From Haloarcula amylovorans (lineage in GTDB: Archaea > Halobacteriota > Halobacteria > Halobacteriales > Haloarculaceae): a DNA stretch of 64,000 nt. The DNA lies in the NCBI RefSeq assembly GCF_004681185.1, contig NZ_SRIF01000001.1, positions 248,001 to 312,000 on the forward strand, given 5' to 3'. A program made the translations under genes and the position numbers. Under the pieces are notes generated by a model that was not told the DNA's origin, searched no databases, and was given only the letters and a program-made list of their open reading frames with translations. Positions 9,223 to 19,316 of this stretch are shown here, piece after piece (position 1 is the stretch's first letter; each line of letters opens with the position of its first letter).

Positions 9223-9302
9223 GCGGATAAGTTCGATGGCAGCGATAGACGGGAATATTTACGACGGCGCGCCGGACCGAGCGGACCGTCCCCGCCGCGG
9301 TC

Positions 9303-10169
9303 TTACTGCAACCAGACGCTAGCGAAGGCGTCGAAGAACTCCGTCCCGGTGTCGACGACGACGTGGTCAGCGCCGAGTTCGGTCACGCGGTTCGAGACGG
9401 TGTCGACGTGGGCGTCGAGACGCTCTCGATAGCTCTCGGCGAGCGATCCGCTGAAGTACGACCGTCGGGTCTCCTCGGACTCGGGGTCGGCAAAGAGCGC
9501 ATCGCCGACCGCTGGCGGGTCGAGTTCGTCGGGAGCGACCACCTGCACCAGCAACACGTCGACGTCCTTGCGGGCGAGGGCGGCGACGCCGGTCGCGATC
9601 TCTTCGGGGTCGGTCAGGCAGTCACTCAACAGCACCACCAGCGACCGCGAGCCGATCTGTCCGGCGTAGTCGGCCAGCGCACTCTCGAAGTCGGCTTCGC
9701 CGTCGGGCGACATCTCGTTGAGCTGGTCGATGAGCGCGAACAGCTCACCGCGGTTCGACCGGGCGGCGTCCAGCCGGTCCGCTCGCTCGCGGAACGTCCC
9801 GAACTGGAACTGGTTGTTCTCCTCGGCGGTGAGGTAGGCGACGCCCAGACCGAGTCTGGCGGCGGCCTCGAACTTGTGGGTATCACCGTCGCCGAAGTCC
9901 ATCGACGCGCTGGCGTCGACGAGGACGTGGACGGTGAGGCTCCGCTCGGCCTCGAACTGCTTGATGAAGTACTCCTCCGTGCGAGCGAACAGTTTCCAGT
10001 CGATGAGCCGCGTGTCGTCGCCCGGCGAGTACCGGCGGTAGTCGCTGAAGGTCAGCCCCTCACCGATGCGGGGCGAGCGCTGGTCGCCCTGCCGGAGCGC
10101 GGTCGATTCGCGGTTCAGCGCCGCGTCGAACCGGGCGAGCTCGTCGAGGAAGTCCGGCTCGATGGTCAT
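9303..10169 (-). CDS. DUF58 / VWA-like protein
   Basis: This 288-residue protein has the DUF58 signature YRRYSPGDDTRLIDWKLFAR at residues 45-64. It is followed by a von Willebrand A-like core with a metal-site motif DASASM (residues 90-95). DUF58 proteins are standard partners of MoxR AAA ATPases, which are thought to remodel or activate VWA proteins and metal enzymes. Its start overlaps the MoxR gene's stop by 4 bp, so the two are translationally coupled. It is the last gene of the six-gene minus-strand operon. Confidence 0.88.
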   Translation of the reverse strand: MTIEPDFLDELARFDAALNRESTALRQGDQRSPRIGEGLTFSDYRRYSPGDDTRLIDWKLFARTEEYFIKQFEAERSLTVHVLVDASASMDFGDGDTHKFEAAARLGLGVAYLTAEENNQFQFGTFRERADRLDAARSNRGELFALIDQLNEMSPDGEADFESALADYAGQIGSRSLVVLLSDCLTDPEEIATGVAALARKDVDVLLVQVVAPDELDPPAVGDALFADPESEETRRSYFSGSLAESYRERLDAHVDTVSNRVTELGADHVVVDTGTEFFDAFASVWLQ

Positions 10170-11107
10170 TCCGCGAGGAGGTCAGCGACGGCGTCGTCCG
10201 TGGTGCGGCCCTCGCGTTCGGCCCGGAAATCCAAGACGATGCGGTGGCGGAGGACGGGCGCGGCCAGCGCCTCGATGTCCTCGCTCGCGACGTGCGAGCG
10301 GCCCCGCAGGAAGGCGCGAGCCTTCGAGGCGAGGACGAGCGCCATGCTCGCCCGCGGGCTCGCGCCGTAGTCGATCTCGTCGGCATCGCGGGTCCGCTGG
10401 ACCAGCCGGACGACGCGGTCGCGGATGTCGTCGGCGATGGGGACCTCGCGGACGAACTCCTGTGCCGCCCGAATCTCCTCGCGCGCGAGAACGCGTTCGA
10501 CGGGGACCTGTTTCGCGCCGCTAGTGAACATGTCGACGATACGGCTCTCCTCGTCGAAGTCGGGATACTCGACGAGCAGCTTCATCATGAAGCGGTCGGT
10601 CTGGGCCTCCGGTAGCGTGTAGGTCCCCGACTGGTCGATGGGGTTCTGCGTGGCGAGGATGAAGAAGGGGCTCGGCAACTGGTAGGTCTCGCCCGCGGCG
10701 GTCACCTGCTTCTCCTGCATCGCTTCGAGCAGCGCTGCCTGAGTCTTCGGCGTCGCGCGGTTGATCTCGTCGGCCAGCACGACGTTGGCGAACACCGGCC
10801 CCTTCTCGAAGACGAAGTCCCGACCGGTCTCGCTCTCGCGGATGATCTCGGTGCCGGTGATGTCCGATGGCATCAGGTCGGGCGTGTTCTGGATGCGTGA
10901 GAACTGGAGGTCTGTCACCTCGGCGACGGTGCGGACCATCGTGGTCTTCCCGAGGCCAGGATTCGACTCCAGCAGGGCGTTGCCGTCCGCGAGGATGCAG
11001 ACGAGCAGTTGTTCGAGCACGTCGGACTGGCCGACGATGCGCTTCCCTATCTGGTCGCGGGCGATACTGATCTTCTCCTGAAGGTCGTCGATGTCGTACT
11101 CTGTCAT
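10166..11107 (-). CDS. MoxR-family AAA+ ATPase
   Basis: This 313-residue AAA+ ATPase has Walker [11 protein letters not shown], Walker [17 protein letters not shown], sensor [20 protein letters not shown] and the helical lid with [11 protein letters not shown]. MoxR proteins are chaperone-like ATPases acting with DUF58 and VWA partners, both encoded beside it. Its start overlaps the upstream membrane-protein gene by 4 bp. Length is normal for the family. Confidence 0.93.
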   Translation of the reverse strand: MTEYDIDDLQEKISIARDQIGKRIVGQSDVLEQLLVCILADGNALLESNPGLGKTTMVRTVAEVTDLQFSRIQNTPDLMPSDITGTEIIRESETGRDFVFEKGPVFANVVLADEINRATPKTQAALLEAMQEKQVTAAGETYQLPSPFFILATQNPIDQSGTYTLPEAQTDRFMMKLLVEYPDFDEESRIVDMFTSGAKQVPVERVLAREEIRAAQEFVREVPIADDIRDRVVRLVQRTRDADEIDYGASPRASMALVLASKARAFLRGRSHVASEDIEALAAPVLRHRIVLDFRAEREGRTTDDAVADLLAE

Positions 11108-12024
11108 TGGTCGTCCTCTTTCTCCTCGCGGATGCGGAGGTTGTACTCGCGGATGAGCGCCGCGTCCTCGATCTCCTCTGAACCGGCGAACCCAGCCTGC
11201 TGGCTGTCGATACCGCTGCCGTCGCCGCCGCCACTCGGCCCCGACGACGGGAACTGCTCGCTCTGTTCGACCGCTTCGTCGCCGCCCGTCGAGTCGACCT
11301 GCGCGGTCAGGTTGTCGTCGCCGGCCGAGACGTTCTCGCTGTCGCCGAGGACGGCATCGGCGTCTTCCAGTCCAGTGTAGTTCCGCGACTGGTTGGCGGG
11401 ACCGCTGGCCGCCGGGTCCTCGGGGCCGCCGCCCAGCAGCGCCAGGTCGACGGCCGCCACCTGCAGCGTCGCGATGCTCAACAGCACGACGACGACGACG
11501 GTGCCGGCCACCCGACGGAGGTCGACGAGGGCAACCCCGGAACTCTCCTGGAGCCGGTCGAGGACGTCCTCGTAGAGGCGGGCGGCCATCCGCGAGTTGG
11601 CGTCGGCGGCGACGGCGTCGCGGGCGGTCCGCAGCGCCTCGGCGACCGGTGGATTGGCCGCTTCGAAGCGCTCGATTAGCGGCTGGCGGACCCGGAGCCA
11701 CACCTCGACGACGAACGCGACCGCGCCGACGACGACGCCGATAAGCGCCGCGACCGGCAGCGTCGCGGCGGTCAGCGACCGACCCAGCGCGTCGCCGACC
11801 GGGTCGAGGACGGCCGACGGAACTGCGACTTGACTGGGAAGCCCGGGCGGAGAGAGCACCGAGAGCGCCAGATTGACGACGAGGAACAGCAGCGTCGCGT
11901 CCACGATAGCGTAGACGATTGCAGCCTTCCAACCCTCCCGGCGGACCTCGCGGAGCGCGCGCTTCATCCGCTCGCGCGACGCGCCGGTTGCCGACTGCGT
12001 CTCAGTGTTAGTGTTCTCAGACAC
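11104..12024 (-). CDS. Membrane protein of MoxR/VWA operon
   Basis: This 306-residue protein has three or four membrane segments (about residues 33-60, 90-115 and 175-200). It ends in a polar, Gly/Ser/Asp-rich tail of about 100 residues with several NxS/T sequons (NYTG, NVSAG, NLTA), which may face outside. I do not know a function. Its place between the coiled-coil gene and MoxR, with a 4-bp overlap, implies that it belongs to the same membrane complex. Similar proteins accompany MoxR/DUF58 clusters in haloarchaea. Confidence 0.6.
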   Translation of the reverse strand: MSENTNTETQSATGASRERMKRALREVRREGWKAAIVYAIVDATLLFLVVNLALSVLSPPGLPSQVAVPSAVLDPVGDALGRSLTAATLPVAALIGVVVGAVAFVVEVWLRVRQPLIERFEAANPPVAEALRTARDAVAADANSRMAARLYEDVLDRLQESSGVALVDLRRVAGTVVVVVLLSIATLQVAAVDLALLGGGPEDPAASGPANQSRNYTGLEDADAVLGDSENVSAGDDNLTAQVDSTGGDEAVEQSEQFPSSGPSGGGDGSGIDSQQAGFAGSEEIEDAALIREYNLRIREEKEDDQ

Positions 12025-12026
12025 GG

Positions 12027-12689
12027 TTAATACCCCTCACAAGCCGGCTTCTCGGCGTTCTCTTCCTGGCTACAGAGCGTTTCGAGGTCGCTCTCCATCT
12101 CGGCGTTCTCCGATTCCAGCGTCTCGACCCGCTGTTCGAGTTCGGTGACGTCCGCTTCGAGCGTCTCGATCTGGGCTTGGAGGTCCTCGACATCGTTCTG
12201 TAGCTGATTCCGTTCGCTACGGAGCGTCTCGACGTCGCTTTCGAGGTCGGCGACCTCCGCTTCGAGTTGGTCCCGCTCTTCGCGGAGATTGCTGATCTCC
12301 TCGTCCAGTTCGCGGTTCGTCGACTGGAGTTCGTCGACCTGCTGTTCTCGTTCGCGCAGTTCGGCCCGCGTCTCGGCGAGTTGCGATTCGGTCGCGTTCA
12401 ATTGCTTGCCCGTCCGGTCGAGTTCGCTCGCCACCTGATCGACGTCCTGCGTTCGCGTGTTGAGCGTGTTGCGCAGTTCCTGGAGTTGCGTCCGGTTCTC
12501 CTGTAAGTTGGACCGCGTCGTCTCCAGTTCGGACTGGAGCGCCGAGTTCTTCTCCTGCAGTCGGTCGTTCTGTGCCTGCAGGTCGCTGGTCGCGTCCTGG
12601 TAAAACACCGTCGCGCCAGCCGTCCCGGCGATGGAGAGGACGATGAGCACGAGCAACCCGAGGTTCAGCCGTCGGCCGATGGCGCTCAT
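12027..12689 (-). CDS. Membrane-anchored coiled-coil protein
   Basis: This 220-residue protein has an N-terminal membrane anchor (LGLLVLIVLSIAGTAGATVF, residues 10-29). Then comes about 170 residues of uninterrupted heptad-rich coiled coil (repeats such as LEADVTELEQRVETLESE). It ends with two Cys in ETLCSQEENAEKPACEGY. It probably spans or scaffolds at the cell surface. The ATG at 12689 places the anchor at the N-terminus and overlaps the large VWA gene by 4 bp. The role in the MoxR/VWA operon is inferred from context. Confidence 0.65.
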   Translation of the reverse strand: MSAIGRRLNLGLLVLIVLSIAGTAGATVFYQDATSDLQAQNDRLQEKNSALQSELETTRSNLQENRTQLQELRNTLNTRTQDVDQVASELDRTGKQLNATESQLAETRAELREREQQVDELQSTNRELDEEISNLREERDQLEAEVADLESDVETLRSERNQLQNDVEDLQAQIETLEADVTELEQRVETLESENAEMESDLETLCSQEENAEKPACEGY

Positions 12690-15049
12690 GGGAGACCACT
12701 CTCCAGCGTGGTGCGGCCGCGATACACCTGGACGCGCCGGCCGACGACCTCCGCGAGGAACACGAGCAACGCGGCGAGCAGCGTGAGCCACCCCCACGAA
12801 TCGCGGACGGTTCGGACCCGCGTCGACTGCTGTCGGGCGAGGCGGGCGATGGCCGCCCCGTCGTCGGGAGCGAAGGTCTGGCCGCCGGTCGCTTCGACGA
12901 CCGATTCGAGCTGCTGTGAGCGGCCGAACGCGCCGTACTCGGGGGGGTAGTTCGCGGCGTACTCGGTGCCGAGGACGTCGTGGTAGCCGACTTCTTGAGG
13001 CGTGAACGTTCCCTCGTAGATGTTCTCGCTCACCTGCCGGACGGTGACGTCCTCGGACGACGGCCGATTCTCGCCGCGGTAGGTGAGTGTCGCCTCGCGG
13101 CCGACACGGGCGTCACTGACGGCCGTGACGCCCGTGGAGGTCCGAGCCGGGTCGCCAACGGCATAGTTGACCGACTTCGTCACGGCCAGCGAATCGGGCT
13201 TTCGGAGCAGGTCACCGAGCGTTCCGTCGTCGTCGTAGGCGGTGATGGAGACGACGCGGCCGAGGCCGAAGCGCCACGAGGCGATGGCCGGTTCGCCGTC
13301 GGCGGTGGCGATCTGGAAGTCCGCGCCGGACTTGACCGCCACGCGGTTGGCCTGCCCGGGGTTGGCGGTCAGCGTGACGCCGGAGGTGATGAACGTATCC
13401 GGCGTGACGATCGTGAGATTCTGCCCTTCGTACCGCCTGGAGCTTCCACCGAACAGCAGCCGAAGGCGGTTGGTCTCGCTCGCTGAGAAGTACGACCCAC
13501 CGGACTCGCTGGCGATGCGCTTCATCTTCGGCTCGTTGACCCGCTTTGCGGCACCGACGCCGATGATGCGAGTCCCCTCGCGGCCGAGTTGGTTGGCGAC
13601 GGCCGAAGGCGGGCCGAGGTAGTCGTTCCCGTCGCTCAGCAGGATGATTGTCCCCTCCTCGTCGCCTAAGAGTTCGTCGGCCCCCTGCAGGCCGACGGCG
13701 ATGTCAGTCGCACCGCCACTTTGCAGTCGGCGGATGCGGTCGGCGATGGCCTCGCGGTTGCCGCCGAGTTGCTGGAGTTCCGCCACGCGGAAGGCGCGGT
13801 AGTTGAACGCGACGACGCCGACCTTGTTCTCGTCGCTCAGTTGCTCTAAGACGTCGAGTGCGACTGCTTTCTGGACACCCAGTCCCTCCTTCGAACTGCC
13901 GGAGACGTCGATGGCGAGGACGATGTTCGCTGTCCCACCGGTGGCGTTGCCGACTCTGACCGGCAGCATAGAGGCCACTGGCGACTCCTCGTAGCCGCCG
14001 TTGTCGTAGGCGTTGTCGCCGCCGACCGTCACCAGGCCGCCGCCGTCGATGACGTGTTCCTGGAGCGCGCTGACGTTGCCGAGTCGGTTTGCCGGCCGGT
14101 CCTGGACGACGACTGCCGAGTAGTTGTCGAGGTCGCCGGGGACCGTCTCGGCTTCGGTCACGTCGTAGAGATCGGAGAGATAGTCACCGAGCGGATAGTC
14201 GCCGCCCGAGACGTAGAGCAGGTCAGGCTTCTCGACGACGCGGACGCTCCGGTAGTACACGTCGTTGACGTCGTAGACGTCCTCGCCCTCGACGCGGGCA
14301 GTCATCCGGTGTGTCCCGGTTTCGTTGAAGGACTGACTGACGGTGAACGACTCGCCCGCCGCGACCGACTCGGTGGCGACCGTCTCGCCGTCGACGCTCA
14401 CCGTCACCGTCGCGGGCGCGGACTGCTCGACGGCCCCGAGCGAGACGGTGAACTCGGTCGGCAGGCCGGCGCTGATCGTCTGCGGGCCAGCGATGCTGAC
14501 GGCGCGTTCCGTCTCCGTCGGCGAGATGCCCACGCTACTGACCGTCGCGTTCAGCGCGCGAGCCTCCTCGGCCGCCGCCGAGAGCGACCGCCCGTCGGTC
14601 ACTTGCCCGTCCGAGAGCACGACTACGGTTCCGTTCTCCTGGAGGTTCGCGGCGATGCCGTCGCCGAGTCGGGAGTCGTTCCCGCTGCCGACGGTCGCCT
14701 TCGTCACCGGCACCCCCTCGGCCTCGACATCGCTGACGAGCGAGTCGGTCGTATTAGGGTAGACGGCCATGCTCGCCGATTCGTCGGCCAGTAGCGTCAC
14801 GCTCGGCTCGCCCGCCGTCTCTCGGGTCTGGACAGTGTATGGCCCCATCGCGGCGACGACGAGGAGGACGACCACGAGCACGCGACTCCCGAACAACAGT
14901 CGGCGGCTCCGTGCCGAGGCCGACCGCGAGCCGTAGTCGCCCCAGACGACGACGTACGCCAGGAGGGCGACGGCGACCGGGAGGACCGCCAGCGGCCAGA
15001 GGTGCTCGACGCCGACCCGCAGGCCGTCGGCGAGGGTGTACGACACCAT
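12686..15049 (-). CDS. Large VWA-domain membrane protein
   Basis: This is a 787-residue protein. Two membrane helices near the N-terminus (about 15-35, 50-70) are followed by LLADESASM, then beta-rich Ig-like repeats (PATVTVSVDGETVATESV). A glutamine-amidotransferase-like segment (LLYVSGGDYPLGDYLSDLYD) comes next, then a canonical VWA domain with VLAIDVSGSS near residue 380, and a final helix (WLTLLAALLVFLAEVVG). This resembles BatA/BatB-like VWA proteins that sit with MoxR. It overlaps its neighbours by 4 bp (12686-12689) and 1 bp (15049). Confidence 0.75.
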   Translation of the reverse strand: MVSYTLADGLRVGVEHLWPLAVLPVAVALLAYVVVWGDYGSRSASARSRRLLFGSRVLVVVLLVVAAMGPYTVQTRETAGEPSVTLLADESASMAVYPNTTDSLVSDVEAEGVPVTKATVGSGNDSRLGDGIAANLQENGTVVVLSDGQVTDGRSLSAAAEEARALNATVSSVGISPTETERAVSIAGPQTISAGLPTEFTVSLGAVEQSAPATVTVSVDGETVATESVAAGESFTVSQSFNETGTHRMTARVEGEDVYDVNDVYYRSVRVVEKPDLLYVSGGDYPLGDYLSDLYDVTEAETVPGDLDNYSAVVVQDRPANRLGNVSALQEHVIDGGGLVTVGGDNAYDNGGYEESPVASMLPVRVGNATGGTANIVLAIDVSGSSKEGLGVQKAVALDVLEQLSDENKVGVVAFNYRAFRVAELQQLGGNREAIADRIRRLQSGGATDIAVGLQGADELLGDEEGTIILLSDGNDYLGPPSAVANQLGREGTRIIGVGAAKRVNEPKMKRIASESGGSYFSASETNRLRLLFGGSSRRYEGQNLTIVTPDTFITSGVTLTANPGQANRVAVKSGADFQIATADGEPAIASWRFGLGRVVSITAYDDDGTLGDLLRKPDSLAVTKSVNYAVGDPARTSTGVTAVSDARVGREATLTYRGENRPSSEDVTVRQVSENIYEGTFTPQEVGYHDVLGTEYAANYPPEYGAFGRSQQLESVVEATGGQTFAPDDGAAIARLARQQSTRVRTVRDSWGWLTLLAALLVFLAEVVGRRVQVYRGRTTLESGLP

Positions 15050-16842
15050 CAGAGGTCACCCCGCCGGCCGAGGTAGCCGATCTCGGCGAGCGCCACCACC
15101 AGCGCCCCGATGGCGGCGTACTCGGTGAGCGGTTTCGGCACGGTCCGGCGCTCCTCTCGTGTGAGGTTCCCGGCGGCGCCCTCGCGGGTTTCGAGCGTTT
15201 CGACGGCGACGTCCGATTCTCGTTCGTCGAGCAGCGAGGCGCTCACCGTGTGCTCGCCGCTCGTGTAGAACCCCGCCCGCTGGAGAGTCACGCTCGGCCC
15301 GGCGACGGTGCCGTCGGGGCCGTCGACGCTGTCGCCGTCGAACTGCGCTCGCTCGCCGGTCTCGTAGTTCAGCGCCGGAAGCGGCGCTCGGTCGGCCAGC
15401 GAGAAGACGGTGCGTTTCCAGAACACGGGGTACTGGTAGTTGTACTTGAAACTCGACCGGTCTTCGATGTAGCCGTAGTACATGAGTTGGCCGCCGTTGC
15501 GGTCGGCGGTTGCGATGAGTGGCGTCCCGTCGGCGAGTTCGACCAGCGCCTGGCCGTCCTTGAGCGAGCCGCCGACGTACTCGTCAGGTGGTTGGAAATC
15601 GATACCGCGCGTGAGAGTCGTCTGCCTCGTCTGGCCGATTGTCGACCCGGCCCGAACGTCTTCCGGGGCGAGCAACAGCAGGTCCCCGTACTTCTGTGGC
15701 ATCTCAGGCTGTGCCTGGATGGCGACGCCGCCGCCGTCGGCGATGACGTCGCGGCCCGCCTCGACGTTCCCGGCCAGTAGCGAGCCGGGGTCGACATTGC
15801 TGTAGATGATGACGTCGTATCCGTCCTCGACAGTCGTCGGCGGACTGTCGACGGTGAGGTCCACCTGGTCGACCACCGAGAGCGCCGTCGTCAGGTAGCG
15901 GTTGCGGTCGTTGGTCAACACCAGCACGTCCACGGTCGGGTCCTCGGGGGCCGCGACGGCGACGCTGTCGTCTACGGGGAAGTCGTCACCGGGCGAGAGA
16001 CGGACCCGGCTCCGTCCGGCGGGGACCGGTAGTGTGACGGTCGCGACGTCGCCCGCACCGAGGTCGACCTGTGCGCTCTCCTCGCCGAGTGAGACCGTTC
16101 GCGTCACGGGTTCGTCACCGTAGTTCTTCACCGAGACGGTCACCTCCGACCCGGAGAACCGCCGTTCGACGATACCAACGTTCGATCGGCCGCCGCCCTC
16201 GAACTGCCGGAGGTCGACGCTGAGGCCGCGTCCGCGGGCGGTCGTGACAGTGTCGGCCCACGCGTCGCCAGCGAAGTCACTCAACACGACGATACGGGCG
16301 TTCTCGCCAGCGAGCGCGGTCGCCTGCGAGATGGCCGACCGGAGATCGCCGGGGCTGTCCGTCACCGTCAACCCGTCCAGTGTCGACTCGACCTCGCTGG
16401 GCGGGCCGCGCTGGAGGACGACCTGTCCGCCGCCGGACGTGGTGACGACGGACGTGGTCCCGGTCACCTCCTCACGGGCGGCCGCGACCGCCCGGTCGAA
16501 TCGGGTCCCCGACCCGTCGGCCGTCGCCATGCTGGCGCTCGTATCCACGACGAGCACTGTCTCTTCGACGGTCGCACGCTCGGAGACGGGGACGTACGGC
16601 GACGCCAGACCGACCGCGAGGAGGAGGATGACGACCAGTTGCACGAGGAGGAGAACGCTCCGCGAGAGCCGTTCTAACAGCGGACTCGTGGCCTGTTGGC
16701 GCTGTTCGCTCGCCAGAAACCGAAAGGTCGGCAACTCCAGCCGTTCCGGGTCGGGGCGAATGAGATACAGGACGATGATGGGGACCGCCGCGAGGAGGGC
16801 GGCGAGGCCGAGAGGGCTGAGAAATACGTCGGGGAGGGCCAT
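15049..16842 (-). CDS. BatA-like N-terminal domain plus VWA membrane protein
   Basis: This 597-residue protein is the first gene of the six-gene operon. It opens with the BatA-type N-terminus ALPDVFLSPLGLAALLAAVP and LYLIRPDPERLELPTFRFL. A second helix (LLLVQLVVILLLAVGLA) and a VWA domain with LVVDTSASM near residue 93 follow. A C-terminal helix (YAAIGALVVALAEIGYL) closes it. The ATG at 16842 gives this family N-terminus; an in-frame start four codons upstream is less likely. The protein is probably a membrane VWA client of the MoxR ATPase. Confidence 0.78.
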   Translation of the reverse strand: MALPDVFLSPLGLAALLAAVPIIVLYLIRPDPERLELPTFRFLASEQRQQATSPLLERLSRSVLLLVQLVVILLLAVGLASPYVPVSERATVEETVLVVDTSASMATADGSGTRFDRAVAAAREEVTGTTSVVTTSGGGQVVLQRGPPSEVESTLDGLTVTDSPGDLRSAISQATALAGENARIVVLSDFAGDAWADTVTTARGRGLSVDLRQFEGGGRSNVGIVERRFSGSEVTVSVKNYGDEPVTRTVSLGEESAQVDLGAGDVATVTLPVPAGRSRVRLSPGDDFPVDDSVAVAAPEDPTVDVLVLTNDRNRYLTTALSVVDQVDLTVDSPPTTVEDGYDVIIYSNVDPGSLLAGNVEAGRDVIADGGGVAIQAQPEMPQKYGDLLLLAPEDVRAGSTIGQTRQTTLTRGIDFQPPDEYVGGSLKDGQALVELADGTPLIATADRNGGQLMYYGYIEDRSSFKYNYQYPVFWKRTVFSLADRAPLPALNYETGERAQFDGDSVDGPDGTVAGPSVTLQRAGFYTSGEHTVSASLLDERESDVAVETLETREGAAGNLTREERRTVPKPLTEYAAIGALVVALAEIGYLGRRGDL

Positions 16843-17008
16843 CGATTCACTCAACTCCCACCAAGATTATCTCTCTTATGTTGGTTTTTCGTTCTTTCGA
16901 GACCAAAAGTGGGACCGGCGGGGCCGCGGTCGGGTGATCGAAAGGCTTGTCAACAAATCACAAGTGTGTCGCCGGTCACTTTTGTAGCCCGCCCACGTAG
17001 CGAGGAAT

Positions 17009-17371
17009 ATGCCAGCCGACGGGCGAGATGACGGTTCGGCCACCGAGGAGAGCGACGATTTCGTCGAGACGTACGAGTACGCCACGGAAGCCGACGTCAT
17101 CCGCGTCGAGGAGGATGAACCCGAGGGGGGAGAGGAGGGAGCGGTTGCCGGGTCCTTCTCACCGGAGGGAGACGTAAAACCAGGGACGCCGGGCGCGGAG
17201 AACGCGGTATTTGTCGGGCTGGGAGTGTACGTCGCTATTCTCGCCCTGGGACAGATGTTCGCCGGGAGCGTCATCTACGCGCCCGCGACCCTCGCCGCGA
17301 TTACGGCGACGGTCGCCATCGGAACGGCGCTCTGTTACGGTCTCTTCACCCGAACGGACCCCGACACTTAA
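17009..17371 (+). CDS. Small two-helix membrane protein (120 aa)
   Basis: The first 65 residues are very acidic and probably disordered (SATEESDDFVETYEYATEAD). Two membrane helices follow (about 68-90 and 92-112). No family is claimed. It lies 25 bp upstream of the NfeD-like gene on the same strand and may be co-expressed. It is divergent from the MoxR/VWA operon. Confidence 0.6.
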   Translation: MPADGRDDGSATEESDDFVETYEYATEADVIRVEEDEPEGGEEGAVAGSFSPEGDVKPGTPGAENAVFVGLGVYVAILALGQMFAGSVIYAPATLAAITATVAIGTALCYGLFTRTDPDT

Positions 17372-17396
17372 TCCTGCGGCCCCCCTACACCGAGAC

Positions 17397-18011
17397 ATGG
17401 CGTTTCCCCCGGTCGCCCTCGCTCTCGCGCCCGCACAGGTCGACCCACTGTTCAGTATGTCGCTCTCCCTGCTGTTGTTTCTGGCCGGTGCCGGGCTCAT
17501 CGCCGCCGAAGCGTTCGCGCCGGGGACGCACTTTTTCGTTCTCGGCATCGCGCTGCTGACAGCCGGCCTGGTGGGACTGTTCATTCCGGCAAGCCTCGGG
17601 CTTCTCGCGCCGATAATCCTCACGGTGGTCGTCTTGCTGACGACGGCTGTGACGCTGTGGGGGTATCGCCAGCTCGATTTCGCTGGCGGCAGTCGCGGAC
17701 AGACGCTGAGTTCGAGTTCGCTACAGGGACAGTTCGGTACCGTCACCGAGCGAGTCACCCGTAGCTCAGGCGAAGTGAAACTGGAGGACGGCGGCTTCAA
17801 CCCCTACTATCAGGCCCGTTCTATCGACGGCGACATCGAGGAGGGGACCGAGGTGCTAGTCGTCGACCCCGGCGGCGGCAACGTCATCAAAGTCGAACCC
17901 GTCGGGAGTGCGGGCGACGATATCGACCGGGCGCTCGAACGCGACCGGTCGACTGCCGACGAGCGCGAACCCGACACACGCGAACCCGACACTGAGTCCG
18001 AGCGCGCCTGA
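17397..18011 (+). CDS. NfeD-like membrane protein
   Basis: This 204-residue protein has three membrane helices (about 20-40, 45-62, 66-88). An NfeD C-terminal OB-fold-like domain follows (QGQFGTVTERVTRSSGEVKL ... GTEVLVVDPGGGNVIKVEPV), then an acidic tail rich in EPDTRE repeats. NfeD proteins pair with SPFH/stomatin proteins in membrane microdomains, and an SPFH gene follows 79 bp downstream. An internal Met 20 codons in is an alternative start. Confidence 0.82.
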   Translation: MAFPPVALALAPAQVDPLFSMSLSLLLFLAGAGLIAAEAFAPGTHFFVLGIALLTAGLVGLFIPASLGLLAPIILTVVVLLTTAVTLWGYRQLDFAGGSRGQTLSSSSLQGQFGTVTERVTRSSGEVKLEDGGFNPYYQARSIDGDIEEGTEVLVVDPGGGNVIKVEPVGSAGDDIDRALERDRSTADEREPDTREPDTESERA

Positions 18012-18090
18012 AGAAGACGGCGTGCGATTCGTCAGTGTGTGACAGACACGCCAAAGGCTTTTCTTTCGTCGCTCCTGAGTTCCAATCGTT

Positions 18091-19278
18091 ATGTTCCCCG
18101 CGTTACTACCGCTGCAAATCGGGGGAATCATCGGCTTCGTCACGGTGATTTTCCTCCTGTTAGCCATCGCGCTGGTGTACTCCAGCGTCGTGATCATCCG
18201 CCCGTACCAGAAGGGCGCGTACACCGTCCTCGGGACGTACCGGGGCATCCTCGATCAGGGGATTCACTTCATCTACCCCTTCGTCTCGGACGTGACCCGC
18301 TTCGACATGCGGACACAGACGCTCGACGTGCCACGACAGGAAGCCATCACGCGCGACAACTCGCCGGTCACCGCCGACGCCGTCGTCTACATCAAGGTGA
18401 TGGACCCGAAGAAGGCCTTCCTCGAAGTCGACAACTACGAGCGCGCCGTCTCCAACCTCGCCCAGACCACCCTCCGTGCCGTCCTGGGCGACATGGAACT
18501 CGACGACACGCTGAACAAACGACAGGAGATCAACGCCCGCATCCGGAAGGAACTGGACGAACCCACCGACGAGTGGGGCGTCCGCGTCGAATCGGTGGAG
18601 GTCCGCGAGGTCAACCCCTCGAAGGACGTCCAGCAGGCTATGGAGCAACAGACCTCCGCAGAGCGGAAACGCCGTGCCATGATTCTGGAAGCGCAGGGTG
18701 AACGGCGCTCTGCCATCGAGACGGCCGAAGGTGACAAACAGTCCAACATCATCCGCGCACAGGGTGAAAAGCAGAGTCAGATCCTCGAAGCGCAGGGTGA
18801 CGCCATCTCGACGGTTCTCCGTGCCAAGTCCGCCGAGTCGATGGGCGAACGCGCCGTCATCGACAAGGGGATGGAGACGCTGGGCGAGATGGGCAAATCC
18901 GAATCGACGACGTTCGTCCTCCCGCAGGAACTCACGTCGCTCGTGGGCCGCTACGGCAAGCATCTCTCTGGCAGCGACGTCAAGCAGAACGGTCACGTCC
19001 TCGATGCCCTGGACTTCGACGCCGAGACCCGGGAGATGCTCGGCTTAGACGACATCGAGGAGATTCTCGGCCAGATCGACGAAGAGGCCGAAGTCGACGT
19101 CGAAGCGATGGAAGAAGAGGCCCAAAAGATAAAACACGGCGAGGACTCGGGCGTCGACAGCGCCGACGAGGTCATCGAACAGATGGACGCCGATCTCGAG
19201 GGCGAAACGACGAAAACCGATGTCGCCGGCGGACCGGACGACACCGACGGCATCGACGATACGGACCAACAAGCGTAG
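18091..19278 (+). CDS. SPFH/band-7 (stomatin/paraslipin) protein
   Basis: This 395-residue protein has an N-terminal membrane segment (VTVIFLLLAIALVYSSVVII). The band-7 domain starts at VIIRPYQKGAYTVLGTYRGI. Then there is an Ala/Glu/Gln-rich coiled coil with repeats of AQGE and AEGDKQS, and an acidic tail. SPFH proteins oligomerise on the membrane face and scaffold proteases or lipid domains. The upstream NfeD gene is its classic partner. Length is slightly above typical because of the acidic tail. Confidence 0.92.
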   Translation: MFPALLPLQIGGIIGFVTVIFLLLAIALVYSSVVIIRPYQKGAYTVLGTYRGILDQGIHFIYPFVSDVTRFDMRTQTLDVPRQEAITRDNSPVTADAVVYIKVMDPKKAFLEVDNYERAVSNLAQTTLRAVLGDMELDDTLNKRQEINARIRKELDEPTDEWGVRVESVEVREVNPSKDVQQAMEQQTSAERKRRAMILEAQGERRSAIETAEGDKQSNIIRAQGEKQSQILEAQGDAISTVLRAKSAESMGERAVIDKGMETLGEMGKSESTTFVLPQELTSLVGRYGKHLSGSDVKQNGHVLDALDFDAETREMLGLDDIEEILGQIDEEAEVDVEAMEEEAQKIKHGEDSGVDSADEVIEQMDADLEGETTKTDVAGGPDDTDGIDDTDQQA

Positions 19279-19316
19279 CCGAAGACGTTTTGTAGCATTA
19301 TCACTTCAACTGAGAC

